DNA from: Actinophytocola sp050699935
GTDB lineage: Bacteria; Actinomycetota; Actinomycetes; Mycobacteriales; Pseudonocardiaceae
Direction: 5' to 3'
Assembly: GCF_050699935.1 (NCBI RefSeq)
Contig: NZ_JBOHGB010000007.1
Coordinates: forward strand, 54,643 to 118,642
DNA: 64,000 bases
Shown here: one piece after another, positions 44,032 through 52,474 of the stretch
Position numbering within the stretch: the stretch's first letter is position 1
Layout of the letters: each line of letters starts with the position of its first letter
Notes under the pieces: model-generated
What the model saw: only the letters and a program-made list of their open reading frames with translations
The model's database searches: none
Told to the model about the DNA's origin: nothing
Made by a program: the position numbers and the translations under genes

Positions 44032-45756
44032 TCACCCGTCGGCGAGCGGGACTCGCCAGGTCAGGCGGGTGCCGCCGGCAGGCCGGGACGTGACCACGCA
44101 GCTGCCACCGCACATCTCGGCCCGGCGCTCGAGGTTGACCAGACCGCTGCGGGCGACGTCGGCCGGCATGCCCACGCCGTCGTCGGTCACGTCGACGATC
44201 AGGTCCGCGCCCGCCTCCACGGTGATCGTGATCGCGGTGGGCCGGCCATGCCGCACGGCGTTGCTGACCCCCTCCCGCAACACGGCGAGGGCGTGCTCGC
44301 CGACCGTCGGCGGCACCAGCGTCTCGACCGCGCCGGAGATGCGCACCGACGGCGAGACGCCGGTGCCGGCGCTCGTCTCCGCGACGACGTCCAGCATCCG
44401 CCGGCGCAGGCCGCCCGCTTCGGTCTCGTGCACGGCATGCAGGTCGAAGATCGACGTCCGGATCTCGCGCACGGTCTCGTCGAGCTGGCCGACGACCTGG
44501 CCGACACGGCCGCGCGCGCTCGGGTCGGCGATGCGACGGACGATGCCCTGCAGGCTCATGCCGGCCGCGAAGAGCCGCTGGATCACGTGATCGTGCAGGT
44601 CCCCGGCGATCCGGTCCCGGTCGGCGAGCAGGTCGAGCATCCGTTGCTGGCGCTGCTTGTCCGCGAGCTCCAGCGCGAGCGCGGCCTGGTCGGCGAAGGA
44701 CGCGAGCAGGCGCAGCTGCTCCGGTCCGAACCGGTCGCCGCCCTTGTTGCGCAATGCCAGCAGCAGGCCGCCCGCGGCCGCGGACCCGGGACCGAGCGCC
44801 ACCGCGTGCGCCGGGCCGAAGTCGCCGAGCATCGCCGCGTCCTCGCCGGCGAGGTAGGTGAAGTCGACGAACGCGGTCGGCGTCCGGTCGGTCAGCACGG
44901 CGGCGAACGGAGCCGCGGCGGCGGGCATCGTCCGACCGATCAGCTGCTCGCCGCGCGGTCCGTCGGCGGCGCGGACGACGAGCGTGTCCTCGACCCCGTC
45001 GGCGAGCAGGATCAGCGCGCAGTCCGACCGGGACAGCTCGCGGGTGCGCCGGGCGATGAGTGTGAGCGCCTCGGCGCTGGACGCGCCACCCAGCAGCAGG
45101 GCGTTGACCTCTCCGGATGCCTGCTGCCAGCGCTCCCGCAGCCGCGCCTCCTCGAACAGCCGGGCGTTCTCGACCGCCACGCCAGCGGCCGCCGCGAGCG
45201 CCTCCAGCACGACGACGTCGTCGGCGGTGAACTCGGCCTCGCCCTTCTTCTCGGTGAGGTAGAGGTTGCCGAAGACCTCGCCACGCAGCCGGATCGGAGT
45301 GCCGAGGAAGCTGCGCATCGGCGGATGGTTGGACGGAAACCCGACCGAGGACGGATGGGCGGTCAGGTCCGGCAGCCGGATCGGGTACGGGTGCTCGATG
45401 AGGTGTCCGAGCAGCCCCTTGCCTTCCGGCAGGTGGCCCATCCGCTCGCGGGTCGCCTGGTCGATGCCGACGTAGACGAACTCCGACAGCCCCTCGTCAC
45501 CGATCACGCCGAGCGCGCCGTGGCGAGCGTCGACCAGGTCCACCGCGGTCTGCACGATCCGCTGCAGCATGCTCTCGAGCTCGAGTCCGGTGCCGACCGC
45601 GACGACCGCCCCGAGCAGGCCCTGCAGGCGGTCCCGGGTGTTGGTGATCTCGGTGAGCCGGTCCTGCAGCTCGCTGAGCAGCTCGTCGAGGCGCAGGCCG
45701 GCGAGCGGGGCGCCCACGGGTGACCTCCGGGGTTCCTCCCGTGCGACGTCCGGCAT
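44032..45756 (-). CDS. Two-GAF-domain sensor histidine kinase (DevS/DosT-like)
   Basis: 574 aa from the ATG at 45756. Two GAF domains (about residues 60-200 and 215-365), the first with GFPSNHPPMRSFLGTPIRLR and GEVFGNLYLTEKKG, as in the haem-binding GAF-A of mycobacterial DevS/DosT. Next is a HisKA_3 domain with GDLHDHVIQRLFAAG (phosphoacceptor His388), then an HATPase_c domain with REGVSNAVRHG (N box) and VTDDGVGMP (G1). Soluble, no membrane span. It likely senses O2, NO or redox through GAF-A and phosphorylates a NarL-type regulator, but none is adjacent, so the partner is encoded elsewhere. The 68-aa DHp-like protein beside it may modulate it. Confidence 0.9.
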   Translation of the reverse strand: MPDVAREEPRRSPVGAPLAGLRLDELLSELQDRLTEITNTRDRLQGLLGAVVAVGTGLELESMLQRIVQTAVDLVDARHGALGVIGDEGLSEFVYVGIDQATRERMGHLPEGKGLLGHLIEHPYPIRLPDLTAHPSSVGFPSNHPPMRSFLGTPIRLRGEVFGNLYLTEKKGEAEFTADDVVVLEALAAAAGVAVENARLFEEARLRERWQQASGEVNALLLGGASSAEALTLIARRTRELSRSDCALILLADGVEDTLVVRAADGPRGEQLIGRTMPAAAAPFAAVLTDRTPTAFVDFTYLAGEDAAMLGDFGPAHAVALGPGSAAAGGLLLALRNKGGDRFGPEQLRLLASFADQAALALELADKQRQQRMLDLLADRDRIAGDLHDHVIQRLFAAGMSLQGIVRRIADPSARGRVGQVVGQLDETVREIRTSIFDLHAVHETEAGGLRRRMLDVVAETSAGTGVSPSVRISGAVETLVPPTVGEHALAVLREGVSNAVRHGRPTAITITVEAGADLIVDVTDDGVGMPADVARSGLVNLERRAEMCGGSCVVTSRPAGGTRLTWRVPLADG

Positions 45757-45828
45757 GACCACTCCCGCCCCTGGCCGAACCAGTCTCACTGGTCCGCGGC
45801 CGATTGGCATCCCTGCTATCGGGTGCGG

Positions 45829-47220
45829 TCACGGCGTCGTTACGCCTGCGCCGAGCCGGCCGAGCGCGTCCTCGATGGCCCGGTGGAACGTCGGGTACGC
45901 GTAGATCATCTGCCGCAGCAACGTGGTCGGCACCTCCGCGTGCACCGCGACCACGAGCGCGCCGAGCACCTCGCCGCCGTTGGGCCCGGCCGACGTCGCA
46001 CCGACCAGCACGCCGCGGTCGGCGTCCTCGACGAGCTTGATGAACCCGTCGTTGCCGATCTTGTGGATGAAGCCGCGCGCCGAGGACGGGACCTGGGTGA
46101 TCGCGGTCCGCACGTTCAGCCCCCGCTCCCGCGCCTTCGCCTCGGACAGGCCCACCGAGCCGATCTCCGGGTCGGTGAACGTCACCCGCGGCACCGCGCG
46201 GTAGTCGGCGATCTCCGGGTCGTCCTCGCCAAGGATGTCCGCCGCCGCGATCCGCGCCTGGTACATCGACACGTGCGTGAAGGCACCCCTGCCGGTGATG
46301 TCGCCGATCGCCCACAAGCCGTCCGCGGCACGCATCCGCTCGTCCGTCTCCACCCCACGGGCCGACTCGTCGAGGCCCATCGCGCCGACGCCGAGCGCGG
46401 CCAGGTCCGTCTTCCGGCCGGCGGCCACGAGCAGGCGGTCCGCGGTGAGCGTCTCGCCGTTGTCGAGCTTGACGGAGAACTGGCTGTCGTAGTGGACACG
46501 CGCGGCGGACAACCCCGTGCGCACGGTGATCCCCTCGGCGGCGAAGGCCTCGGCGAGCAGGTCGCCCGCCTCCGGCTCGTCGACCGGGACCAGCCGCTCC
46601 GGGCGCTGCACCACGGTCACCGCGGCACCGAACCGGGAGAAGACCTGCGCCAGCTCGCAGCCGACCGGACCGCCACCGAGCACGACCAGCGAGCCGGGCA
46701 CCTCGTCCACGGCCACCGCGTCCCTGTTGGTCCAGTACGGCGTCTCGGCGAGCCCGTCGATCGGTGGCACGGCCGGGTCCGTGCCGGTGTTCAGCACGAC
46801 GCCGCGGCCGGCCTGGAACACCCGGTAACCGTCCGATGTGGACACCGTGACCTCGCGGTCCCCGGTGATCTTCGCGCGGCCACGGACGAACGTCCCGCCG
46901 GCGCCGGTGAACCGGTCGACCGCGACCGTGTCGTCCCAGTTGTCGGTCGCCTCCTCCCGGATCCGCCTGGCTACGGGCGACCAGTCCCGGTGGACGGTCG
47001 CGGAGCCGGCCAGCGTCTCGACGCGCCGGGCCTCGCCGAGCGCGTCGGTGGCCCGGATCATCATCTTCGTCGGCACGCAGGCGTAGTACGGGCACTCGCC
47101 TCCGACGAGGCGCGCGTCCACGCCCACCACGGACAGGCCCGCCCTGGCCAGGCGCGCACCGATGTCCTCGCCGCCCGGTCCCATCCCGACGACGACGACA
47201 TCCACCTCGGTACCCGGCAT
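45829..47220 (-). CDS. FAD-dependent pyridine nucleotide-disulphide oxidoreductase (mercuric reductase/dihydrolipoyl dehydrogenase type)
   Basis: 463 aa from the ATG at 47220. FAD-binding VVVVGMGPGGEDIGARLARA, redox-active disulphide GGECPYYACVPTK (two Cys with four residues between, as in the class I family), NAD(P)-binding LVVLGGGPVGCELAQVF, second FAD motif GLWAIGDITG, and C-terminal dimerisation domain ending YPTFHRAIEDAL with the catalytic HxxxxE-like pair modified (YPTFHRAIED retains His and Glu). The Tyr-Tyr-Ala between the cysteines differs from the usual LNVG of dihydrolipoyl dehydrogenases, so the substrate may differ. Genes of this sort are often annotated as mycothione or general disulphide reductases. 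Divergent from the MerR-type promoter at 47302. Confidence 0.88.
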   Translation of the reverse strand: MPGTEVDVVVVGMGPGGEDIGARLARAGLSVVGVDARLVGGECPYYACVPTKMMIRATDALGEARRVETLAGSATVHRDWSPVARRIREEATDNWDDTVAVDRFTGAGGTFVRGRAKITGDREVTVSTSDGYRVFQAGRGVVLNTGTDPAVPPIDGLAETPYWTNRDAVAVDEVPGSLVVLGGGPVGCELAQVFSRFGAAVTVVQRPERLVPVDEPEAGDLLAEAFAAEGITVRTGLSAARVHYDSQFSVKLDNGETLTADRLLVAAGRKTDLAALGVGAMGLDESARGVETDERMRAADGLWAIGDITGRGAFTHVSMYQARIAAADILGEDDPEIADYRAVPRVTFTDPEIGSVGLSEAKARERGLNVRTAITQVPSSARGFIHKIGNDGFIKLVEDADRGVLVGATSAGPNGGEVLGALVVAVHAEVPTTLLRQMIYAYPTFHRAIEDALGRLGAGVTTP

Positions 47221-47301
47221 GTCAACTCCCTGCGGCTCGTTGCGGGGGTGTGCGTTGTGTGCACAGCACAGCATGTCCCTGGTCGGACCGCAGCGGCAGG
47301 C

Positions 47302-47333
47302 TTGACCCTGGACCGGACTCCAAGGTTTACCGT
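47302..47333 (+). promoter_or_regulatory. MerR-type promoter with long spacer and dyad
   Basis: TTGACC (47302-47307) and TACCGT (47328-47333) are separated by 20 bp, longer than the normal 17. The spacer contains an imperfect dyad (CTGGACC near its left end, CTCCAAGG near its right). Promoters activated by MerR proteins have just this layout. An ATG follows six bases after the -10, so the transcript would be leaderless. Confidence 0.6.
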
Positions 47334-47339
47334 CGGTTC

Positions 47340-47504
47340 ATGACACCCCTTGTGTCAACCGCAAGAGCAAATCAGGCCGAGGGCATCGCGACCGCACCTC
47401 AGGGGAACGTGACGCAAGCCAGCCACAAGTACGTGACCAAGCAGACCCTTCCGTCCTTCAACGAAACCAACACTGTGAATTCCGGGGAGGCGGAACTGCC
47501 ATGA
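47340..47504 (+). CDS. Possible leaderless 54-aa peptide upstream of merR
   Basis: Starts MTPLVSTARANQAEGIATAP six bases after a -10 element and ends in an ATGA overlap with the MerR gene, both consistent with real translation. The composition (Thr, Asn, Gln, Ala) does not resemble a known family; it may be a remnant of a deleted gene that MerR controlled. Low confidence. Confidence 0.3.
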   Translation: MTPLVSTARANQAEGIATAPQGNVTQASHKYVTKQTLPSFNETNTVNSGEAELP

Positions 47505-47780
47505 CCACCAGCGCGCCTGCCGGCCTGCTGGTCGCCGAACTCGCCGCGGCGGCCGGGGTCGGTCCGGACACCATCGGCTACGACGAGCGGGCGGGGCTGC
47601 TCGCGCCGCCGCCGCGAACCTCCGGGGGCTACCGGCGGTTCCCGCCGGAGACCGTCGACCGGCCGCGCTTCATCCAGGGCTGCCAGCGGCTGGGCTGCGC
47701 CTGCGCGACATCCGCGACCTGCTGTCCATTCGGGACGACGGAGTGTGCCCGTGCGAGACAGATCCGCCTCCCCGGAATCT
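47501..47780 (+). pseudogene. MerR-family regulator, frameshifted and truncated
   Basis: The ATG at 47501 follows GGGGAGGCGG. The N-terminal winged helix is intact in type (VAELAAAAGVGPDTIGYDER, AGLLAPPPRTSGGYRRFPPE), but Arg-Tyr-Tyr of the usual DTIRYYE is changed to GYDE. After RFIQGCQRLG the family sequence continues in another frame (LRLRDIRDLLSIRDDGVCPC), so one base has been lost or gained near 47692. After CPCE the dimerisation helix is replaced by unrelated sequence. The protein cannot dimerise or sense, although its promoter remains. Confidence 0.75.
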
Positions 47781-47945
47781 AACCCTTGTGGTCACCGTGG
47801 GCCGGTGCCGTCCAGTTCGGCACGTACCGGTAGCTGGTTTTCAGCCCGTTCCCCTTGGGTGCGGTAGGCAAGTACGCGGTTCGTGCTGGTTCCGCGTTGC
47901 TCGACTGGCTGTGGCTGCCGCTGAACGGGCCCGCCGCCGGCGGCG

Positions 47946-48935
47946 CTACGGAACCAAGACGGCCGCGCCGGTCACCCGCCCCTCGGCGAGGTCCAGCAGC
48001 GCGCGGTCGGCCGTCTCGAGCGGATAGTCGGTCGTCTCGACGCGCAGCCGGTGCCGCCCGGCGAACTCAAGGAACTCCCGCGCGTGCGCACGCGTGTTGG
48101 CCGTGACCCCGCGCAGCTGCCGGTCCTGGAAGAGGTGCCGCTCGTAGTTCAGCGGCGGGATGTCGGTCAGGTGGATCCCCGCGAGCGAGAGCGTCCCGCC
48201 CCGGTCCAGCGCGGCCAGCGCCGGCAGCACCAGCTCACCGGCCGGTGCGAACAGGATCGCCGAGTCCAGCGGCTCGGGCAGCTCGTCGGCCGCCCCCTGT
48301 GCCGTGGCCGCACCCAGCTCGAGCGCGAGCCGCCGGGCCGCCGGGCTGCGGGTCATCACGTGCACGCTCGCACCCCGCGCGATCGCCACCTGCATGGCCA
48401 GGTGCGCGCTGCCCCCGAACCCGTACACGCCGAGCCGCCCGCCCGGCGGCAGCTCCGCCCGGACGAGCGCGTGGTAGCCGATGATGCCCGCACACAGCAG
48501 CGGCGCGAGGGTGCTGTCGCTGTACCCGTCGGGCAGCCGCAGCGCGTAGTCGACCGGCACGACCGCGAGGTCCGCGTAGCCGCCGTCGGCGTCCCAGCCG
48601 GTGTAGCGCGAGTCGGGACAGAGGTTCTCCGCGCCGCGCAGGCAGTACCGGCAGGCGCCGCAGGTGCCCCGCAGCCACGCGATACCCACCAGGTCACCGG
48701 GCACGAAGTCTCCGGCCCCGTTGATCACCTGCCCGACGACCTCGTGGCCGGGTACCACCAGCGGCCGGCGCACGGGCAGGTCGCCCTCGGCCACGTGCAG
48801 GTCGGTCCGGCACACCCCGCAGGCGCGCACCTTGACCAGCAGCTCGCCGGGCGCGGGTGAGGGCGTTGGGACCTCCCGCAACCGCATCGGGCCGGACGCC
48901 GCCGGGCCCGGCCGCTCGACTCGCCACGCACGCAT
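47946..48935 (-). CDS. Zinc-dependent alcohol dehydrogenase (MDR superfamily)
   Basis: 329 aa. Catalytic zinc ligands in ACGVCRTDLH and GHEVVG; structural zinc site CGACRYCLRGAENLC (four Cys); cofactor-binding GVYGFGGSAHLAMQVAIARG. The Cys-x-x-His spacing, with IAWLRGTCGACRYCLRG and the C-terminal YERHLFQDRQLRGVTANTRA, is that of the AdhA/propanol-preferring subgroup of bacterial zinc alcohol dehydrogenases. It probably oxidises primary alcohols or reduces aldehydes with NAD(P). A 163-base non-coding stretch separates it from the merR pseudogene; nothing identifiable is in it. Confidence 0.9.
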   Translation of the reverse strand: MRAWRVERPGPAASGPMRLREVPTPSPAPGELLVKVRACGVCRTDLHVAEGDLPVRRPLVVPGHEVVGQVINGAGDFVPGDLVGIAWLRGTCGACRYCLRGAENLCPDSRYTGWDADGGYADLAVVPVDYALRLPDGYSDSTLAPLLCAGIIGYHALVRAELPPGGRLGVYGFGGSAHLAMQVAIARGASVHVMTRSPAARRLALELGAATAQGAADELPEPLDSAILFAPAGELVLPALAALDRGGTLSLAGIHLTDIPPLNYERHLFQDRQLRGVTANTRAHAREFLEFAGRHRLRVETTDYPLETADRALLDLAEGRVTGAAVLVP

Positions 48936-48952
48936 GCCTGCAATCCTGCCGA

Positions 48953-48985
48953 AAAGGCCCGGGTCCGCGCAGGACCCGGGCCTTT
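48953..48985 (-). terminator. Intrinsic terminator of the M15 peptidase gene
   Basis: Perfect 14-bp stem (AAAGGCCCGGGTCC at 48953-48966 with its complement at 48972-48985), five-base loop, followed on the minus strand by a short T run; 14 bases past the stop codon at 49000. Confidence 0.85.
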
Positions 48986-48999
48986 CTCAGTGACTCACC

Positions 49000-49740
49000 T
49001 CAGCAGTTCGGCGCGCTCCAGAAGCGGCTCGACTTGTTGCCCACGTGGGTGTGGTCGTTGTGGCCGGGGTAGCCCTGGCTGAGCAGCTCCTCGAATCCGG
49101 CCGACTTGCCCGCGTTCCACATCTGGCACTGCGACGGGCTGCTCGACAGGCCGAGGTCGGCCGCCTGCCCGTACATGTGCAGGCTCGTGGACGAGCCACC
49201 GACCGAGGCGTTGCAGGAGACACTGCGGAAGGACGAGGTGATCACGATCGGCCGGTCGCCCAGCTTGTGTCGCATCGCCTCCAGCTGCCACATGACTCGC
49301 AGGACGTTCCGCTTCGCCGTCGCCGCCGACACCCGGCCGCCGTTGAAGTTGTTGGCGCCGCAGTTGTCGTCGAACTCCGAGTAGGCGAAGTGCGCCGGGG
49401 TGCAGTCGCCGTCCTGGAGTTGGTAGAGCTTGCCGAAGGTCTGCGGGCCGGCGACACCGTCCGCGCCGAGGCCGTACCCGGCCTGGAACCGCTTCACGGC
49501 GTTGGCCGTGGCCGGGCCGTACTGGCCGTCGAGCGCGAGGTTCTCACCCGACGAGACCCAGCCGGCCACCCGGATCTGCAGCTGGGTCACGTCCGAGCCA
49601 CTCGCTCCTTGCGACAGCGTGCGGTTCCACGTGTAGCACTCGTCCGCCGCCGCCTCGGGCGAAGCGACCATGGACACGGTGACCGTGCCCGCGATCGCGA
49701 GGACCAGAGCGGCGAGGAGGAAGGTAAGACGTTTTCGCAT
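49000..49740 (-). CDS. Secreted zinc D-Ala-D-Ala carboxypeptidase-like (M15) with peptidoglycan-binding domain
   Basis: 246 aa from the ATG at 49740 after GGAGGCG. Signal peptide LTFLLAALVLAIAGTVTVSM ending near SPEAAADE. A peptidoglycan-binding type 1 domain follows (LQIRVAGWVSSGENLALDGQ, YGPATANAVKRFQAGYGLGA), then an M15 peptidase domain with zinc ligands in SLHMYGQAADLG (His and Asp) and GHNDHTHVG (His). Several cysteines (ECYTW, DDNCGANN, SVSCNASV, SQCQMW, ending APNC) suggest disulphides, fitting an extracellular enzyme. It trims stem peptides in the cell wall. Monocistronic with a good terminator. Confidence 0.92.
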   Translation of the reverse strand: MRKRLTFLLAALVLAIAGTVTVSMVASPEAAADECYTWNRTLSQGASGSDVTQLQIRVAGWVSSGENLALDGQYGPATANAVKRFQAGYGLGADGVAGPQTFGKLYQLQDGDCTPAHFAYSEFDDNCGANNFNGGRVSAATAKRNVLRVMWQLEAMRHKLGDRPIVITSSFRSVSCNASVGGSSTSLHMYGQAADLGLSSSPSQCQMWNAGKSAGFEELLSQGYPGHNDHTHVGNKSSRFWSAPNC

Positions 49741-49870
49741 TACGCCTCCACATAAGGAAACGCGACGGTGCAGGGGTGTCCGTCGCCGCGAAGATCGTGG
49801 CAGCGCAGATCTACCAAAGTCAACGGATAGTTGGACAATTTCCGCCAATTGGACCCTTGTTCCTGATGCC

Positions 49871-49953
49871 CGAACGCCGGACTCGCCGGTCCGGAACGTT
49901 GGACTCGCGGGTCCGGAACGTTGGACTCGCGGGTCCGGAACGTTGGACTCGCG
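49871..49953. repeat. Tandem 22-bp intergenic repeat, three perfect units plus one degenerate
   Basis: Units 49888-49909, 49910-49931 and 49932-49953 are identical; a diverged partial copy lies at 49871-49887. Each unit contains the near-palindromes GGACTCGCGGGTCC (across the unit junction) and CCGGAACGTTGG. It begins six bases beyond the enoyl-CoA hydratase stop. The core GGACTCGCG recurs in the hairpin at 62065-62110, so this is a dispersed repeat family at gene ends. Confidence 0.9.
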
Positions 49954-49959
49954 GGTTGG

Positions 49960-50790
49960 TCAGCGGGTGCGGGAGCCGTAGTCGCCGAAGGGGTCGTCTC
50001 GGTCGCGGACCGCTTGGCGGAAGCCGACCTCACGCGACCTGGCCACGAAGTCCTGGCCCTCCTGCGTGTGCCGGGCGACGCCGTCGAACAGCCGGCCGAG
50101 CGTCGTCGCCGAGCGCAGGCCCATGTTCTCCGCGGTCTGGTTGCACATCAGCTTCAGCATCTCCAGCTGGTTGCCCGGCAGCATCGCCATCCGCCGGGCC
50201 AGGCCCGTAGCGTGCGCCAGCAGGTCCTCGTCCGGGACGCACTCACAGATCAGGCCGATCTCCGCCGCCCGCCGGGCCGGGATCTCGTCGCCGGTCAGCA
50301 GGTAGCGCTTCGTCTGCTCGAAGCCCAGCCGGTACACCCACATCGGCGTCGTCGGCACGCCCCAGACCCGGGCCGGCGGGTAGCCGAACGTCGCGCCCTC
50401 CCCCGCCACGATCAGGTCCGTGCACAGCACCAGGTCCGTCCCGCCCGCGATGCACCAGCCCTGCACGGCCGCGACCGTCGGCTTCGCCGCGTACCAGAGC
50501 TTCAGGTACACGTCGACGAACGTGCTCAGCAGCCGGTAGTCCCGCGCGGAGTCCCACGCCCGCTCGTCCGCCTGCAGCTCGGTCGACCAGTCGAGGCCGT
50601 AGCCGGCACAGAACGCCCGACCCTCCGCGCGCAGCAGCATCACCCGCACGTCCGGGTCCGCGTCCGCCTCGTCGACGGCGGCGGCCAGCTCGTCGCGCAG
50701 CTGCGGGGTGATCGTGTTGTACTCGCCGGGACGGCACAGGATGATCGACCGGACCCCGTCCTCGGTCTCCGTCCGGACAGCCGGCGCCAT
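49960..50790 (-). CDS. Enoyl-CoA hydratase/isomerase family protein
   Basis: 276 aa with the crotonase fold: EYNTITPQLRDELAAAVDEA, oxyanion-hole segments GRAFCAGYGLDW and GWCIAGGTDLVLCTDLIVAG, and EGATFGYPPARVWGVPTTPM. The usual first catalytic Glu region (between WC-IAGG and the next helix) holds Thr-Asp, so hydratase activity in the strict sense is uncertain; many family members do other CoA-ester chemistry. ATG overlaps the acyl-CoA dehydrogenase stop (TGATG), so the two are one operon for fatty- or aryl-acyl-CoA breakdown. The tandem repeat follows the stop. Confidence 0.88.
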   Translation of the reverse strand: MAPAVRTETEDGVRSIILCRPGEYNTITPQLRDELAAAVDEADADPDVRVMLLRAEGRAFCAGYGLDWSTELQADERAWDSARDYRLLSTFVDVYLKLWYAAKPTVAAVQGWCIAGGTDLVLCTDLIVAGEGATFGYPPARVWGVPTTPMWVYRLGFEQTKRYLLTGDEIPARRAAEIGLICECVPDEDLLAHATGLARRMAMLPGNQLEMLKLMCNQTAENMGLRSATTLGRLFDGVARHTQEGQDFVARSREVGFRQAVRDRDDPFGDYGSRTR

Positions 50791-52421
50791 CACTTGATCC
50801 GAGCGCGCTCGACGATCGCCGCGGTGTCCACTCCGGACGGAAGGGTGCCGAACGCCACGCCCCAGTCGTGCTCCAGCCGGGACGCGCAGAAGGCGTCGGC
50901 CACCGCCGGGTGGCCATGCCGCACGAGCAGGGATCCCTGCAGCACCAACGCCATCCGCTCGACCAGCCGCCGCGCACCGGCCTGCGCGGCGACCGGGTCG
51001 CCCGCGAGCCCGGCGATCTCCCCCTTCAGCGCGAGGATCGCGGCGTCGAGCCGGGCGTCGGCTCCGGCACCCTGCTCGACCTCGTCGAGGAACGCCTCGG
51101 TACCCGACCGCATCGCGCGCAGCACGTCCAGCGCGGCCACGTTGCCCGAGCCCTCCCAGATGGAGATCAGCGGCGCCTCGCGGTAGAGCCGCGGCATGCC
51201 GGACTCCTCGACGTACCCGTTGCCGCCCAGGCACTCCAGCGCCTCGGCCGCGTGCGCGGAGGTCCGCTTGCACACCCAGTACTTGCTCACCGCGAGGCCG
51301 AGCCGGCGGAAGGCCGCGGCCCGCTCGTCATCGGCGGCGGCGCGGTCGGTGGCGCCGGCTAGCCGCATCGCGAGCGTCGTGGCGGCCTCCGACTCGACGG
51401 TCAGGTCGGCGAGGACGTTGCGCATCAGCGGGGTGTCGACGAGGTAGTCGCCGAACGCCTGCCGGTGCGTGGCGTGGTGGACGGCCTGCACGAGCCCGGC
51501 ACGCATCCCGGCGGCGCCGGCGATCACGCAGTCCAGCCTGGTCATGTTGACCATCTGGATGATCGTGCGAACGCCCTGGCCCTCCTCCCCCACGAGCCAC
51601 GCGACGGCCCCGTCGTACTCGACCTCGGAGGAGGCGTTGGACCGGTTGCCGAGCTTGTCCTTCAGGCGCTGCAGGTGCATCCGGTTGCGGGTGCCGTCGG
51701 GCAGCACGCGCGGGAGCAGGAAGCAGGACAGGCCGCCGGGCGCCTGCGCGAGCACGAGGAACACATCGCACATCGGCGCGGAGGTGAACCACTTGTGGCC
51801 GGTCAGCAGGTAGCCGCCGTCGCCTCGCGGGACCGCGCGGGTGGTGTTCGCGCGGACGTCGGAGCCGCCCTGCTTCTCGGTCATCGACATGCCGGCGGTC
51901 AGGCCGCGCTTGGTCTCCGGCACGCGCGGGCCCGGGTCGTACACGCCCGCGGTGAGCAGCGGCTCGAAGCGCGCGGCGAGCTCGGCGTCGTGCCGCAGCG
52001 CGGGGACCGCGGCGTAGGTCATCGAGATCGGGCAGAGGTGCCCGGCCTCGGCCTGGCCCCACAGGTAGAACTTCGCCGCACGCGCCACGTGCGCGCCGGC
52101 GCGCTCGTCGGCCCACGGGGCGGCGTGCAGGCCCTGCTCGACCGCGACGGTCATCAGCTCGTGGTAGACGGGGTGGTACTCCACCTCGTCGATCCGGTTG
52201 CCGTAGCGGTCGTGGGTCCGCAGGACCGGCTCGTGCTCGTTGGCGAGGCGGCCCCACTCCTGGGCCTCCCGGCCGCCGGCCAGGGTGCCCAGCGCGTGCA
52301 CGTCGTCCTCGGCCCAGGCGGCGCCCTCCCGACGCAGGCCCTCGAGCAACGCGGCGTCGTCGGCGAGGTCGTGCCCGGTGAGCGGCGGTACCTGGTTGGT
52401 CACTTCATGAGTTGCCGGCAT
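50790..52421 (-). CDS. Acyl-CoA dehydrogenase, AidB-like
   Basis: 543 aa from the ATG at 52421 (a GTG at 52448 and an ATG at 52430 are also in frame, but homologues begin with the sequence MPATHEVTNQVPPLTG). AidB-type features: RTHDRYGNRIDEVEYHP, GMSMTEKQGGSDVRANTT (FAD/substrate motif), TGHKWFTSAPMCDVFLVLAQ, and LECLGGNGYVEESGMPRLYR, followed by SIWEGSGNV. The length (about 540) is AidB-like rather than the ~380 of short-chain enzymes. Role: flavin-dependent dehydrogenation of an acyl-CoA, or, as with AidB, protection of DNA from alkylation. Divergent from the PaaX-type regulator. Confidence 0.9.
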   Translation of the reverse strand: MPATHEVTNQVPPLTGHDLADDAALLEGLRREGAAWAEDDVHALGTLAGGREAQEWGRLANEHEPVLRTHDRYGNRIDEVEYHPVYHELMTVAVEQGLHAAPWADERAGAHVARAAKFYLWGQAEAGHLCPISMTYAAVPALRHDAELAARFEPLLTAGVYDPGPRVPETKRGLTAGMSMTEKQGGSDVRANTTRAVPRGDGGYLLTGHKWFTSAPMCDVFLVLAQAPGGLSCFLLPRVLPDGTRNRMHLQRLKDKLGNRSNASSEVEYDGAVAWLVGEEGQGVRTIIQMVNMTRLDCVIAGAAGMRAGLVQAVHHATHRQAFGDYLVDTPLMRNVLADLTVESEAATTLAMRLAGATDRAAADDERAAAFRRLGLAVSKYWVCKRTSAHAAEALECLGGNGYVEESGMPRLYREAPLISIWEGSGNVAALDVLRAMRSGTEAFLDEVEQGAGADARLDAAILALKGEIAGLAGDPVAAQAGARRLVERMALVLQGSLLVRHGHPAVADAFCASRLEHDWGVAFGTLPSGVDTAAIVERARIK

Positions 52422-52474
52422 GGCGGCCATGTTACATTTGTCGGACACGTGATGCTAGATCCGTAAGGAACTGG

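Noticed and set aside
49888..49953. CRISPR array
   Set aside because: The 22-bp units are directly adjacent with no spacers, and no cas gene is present.
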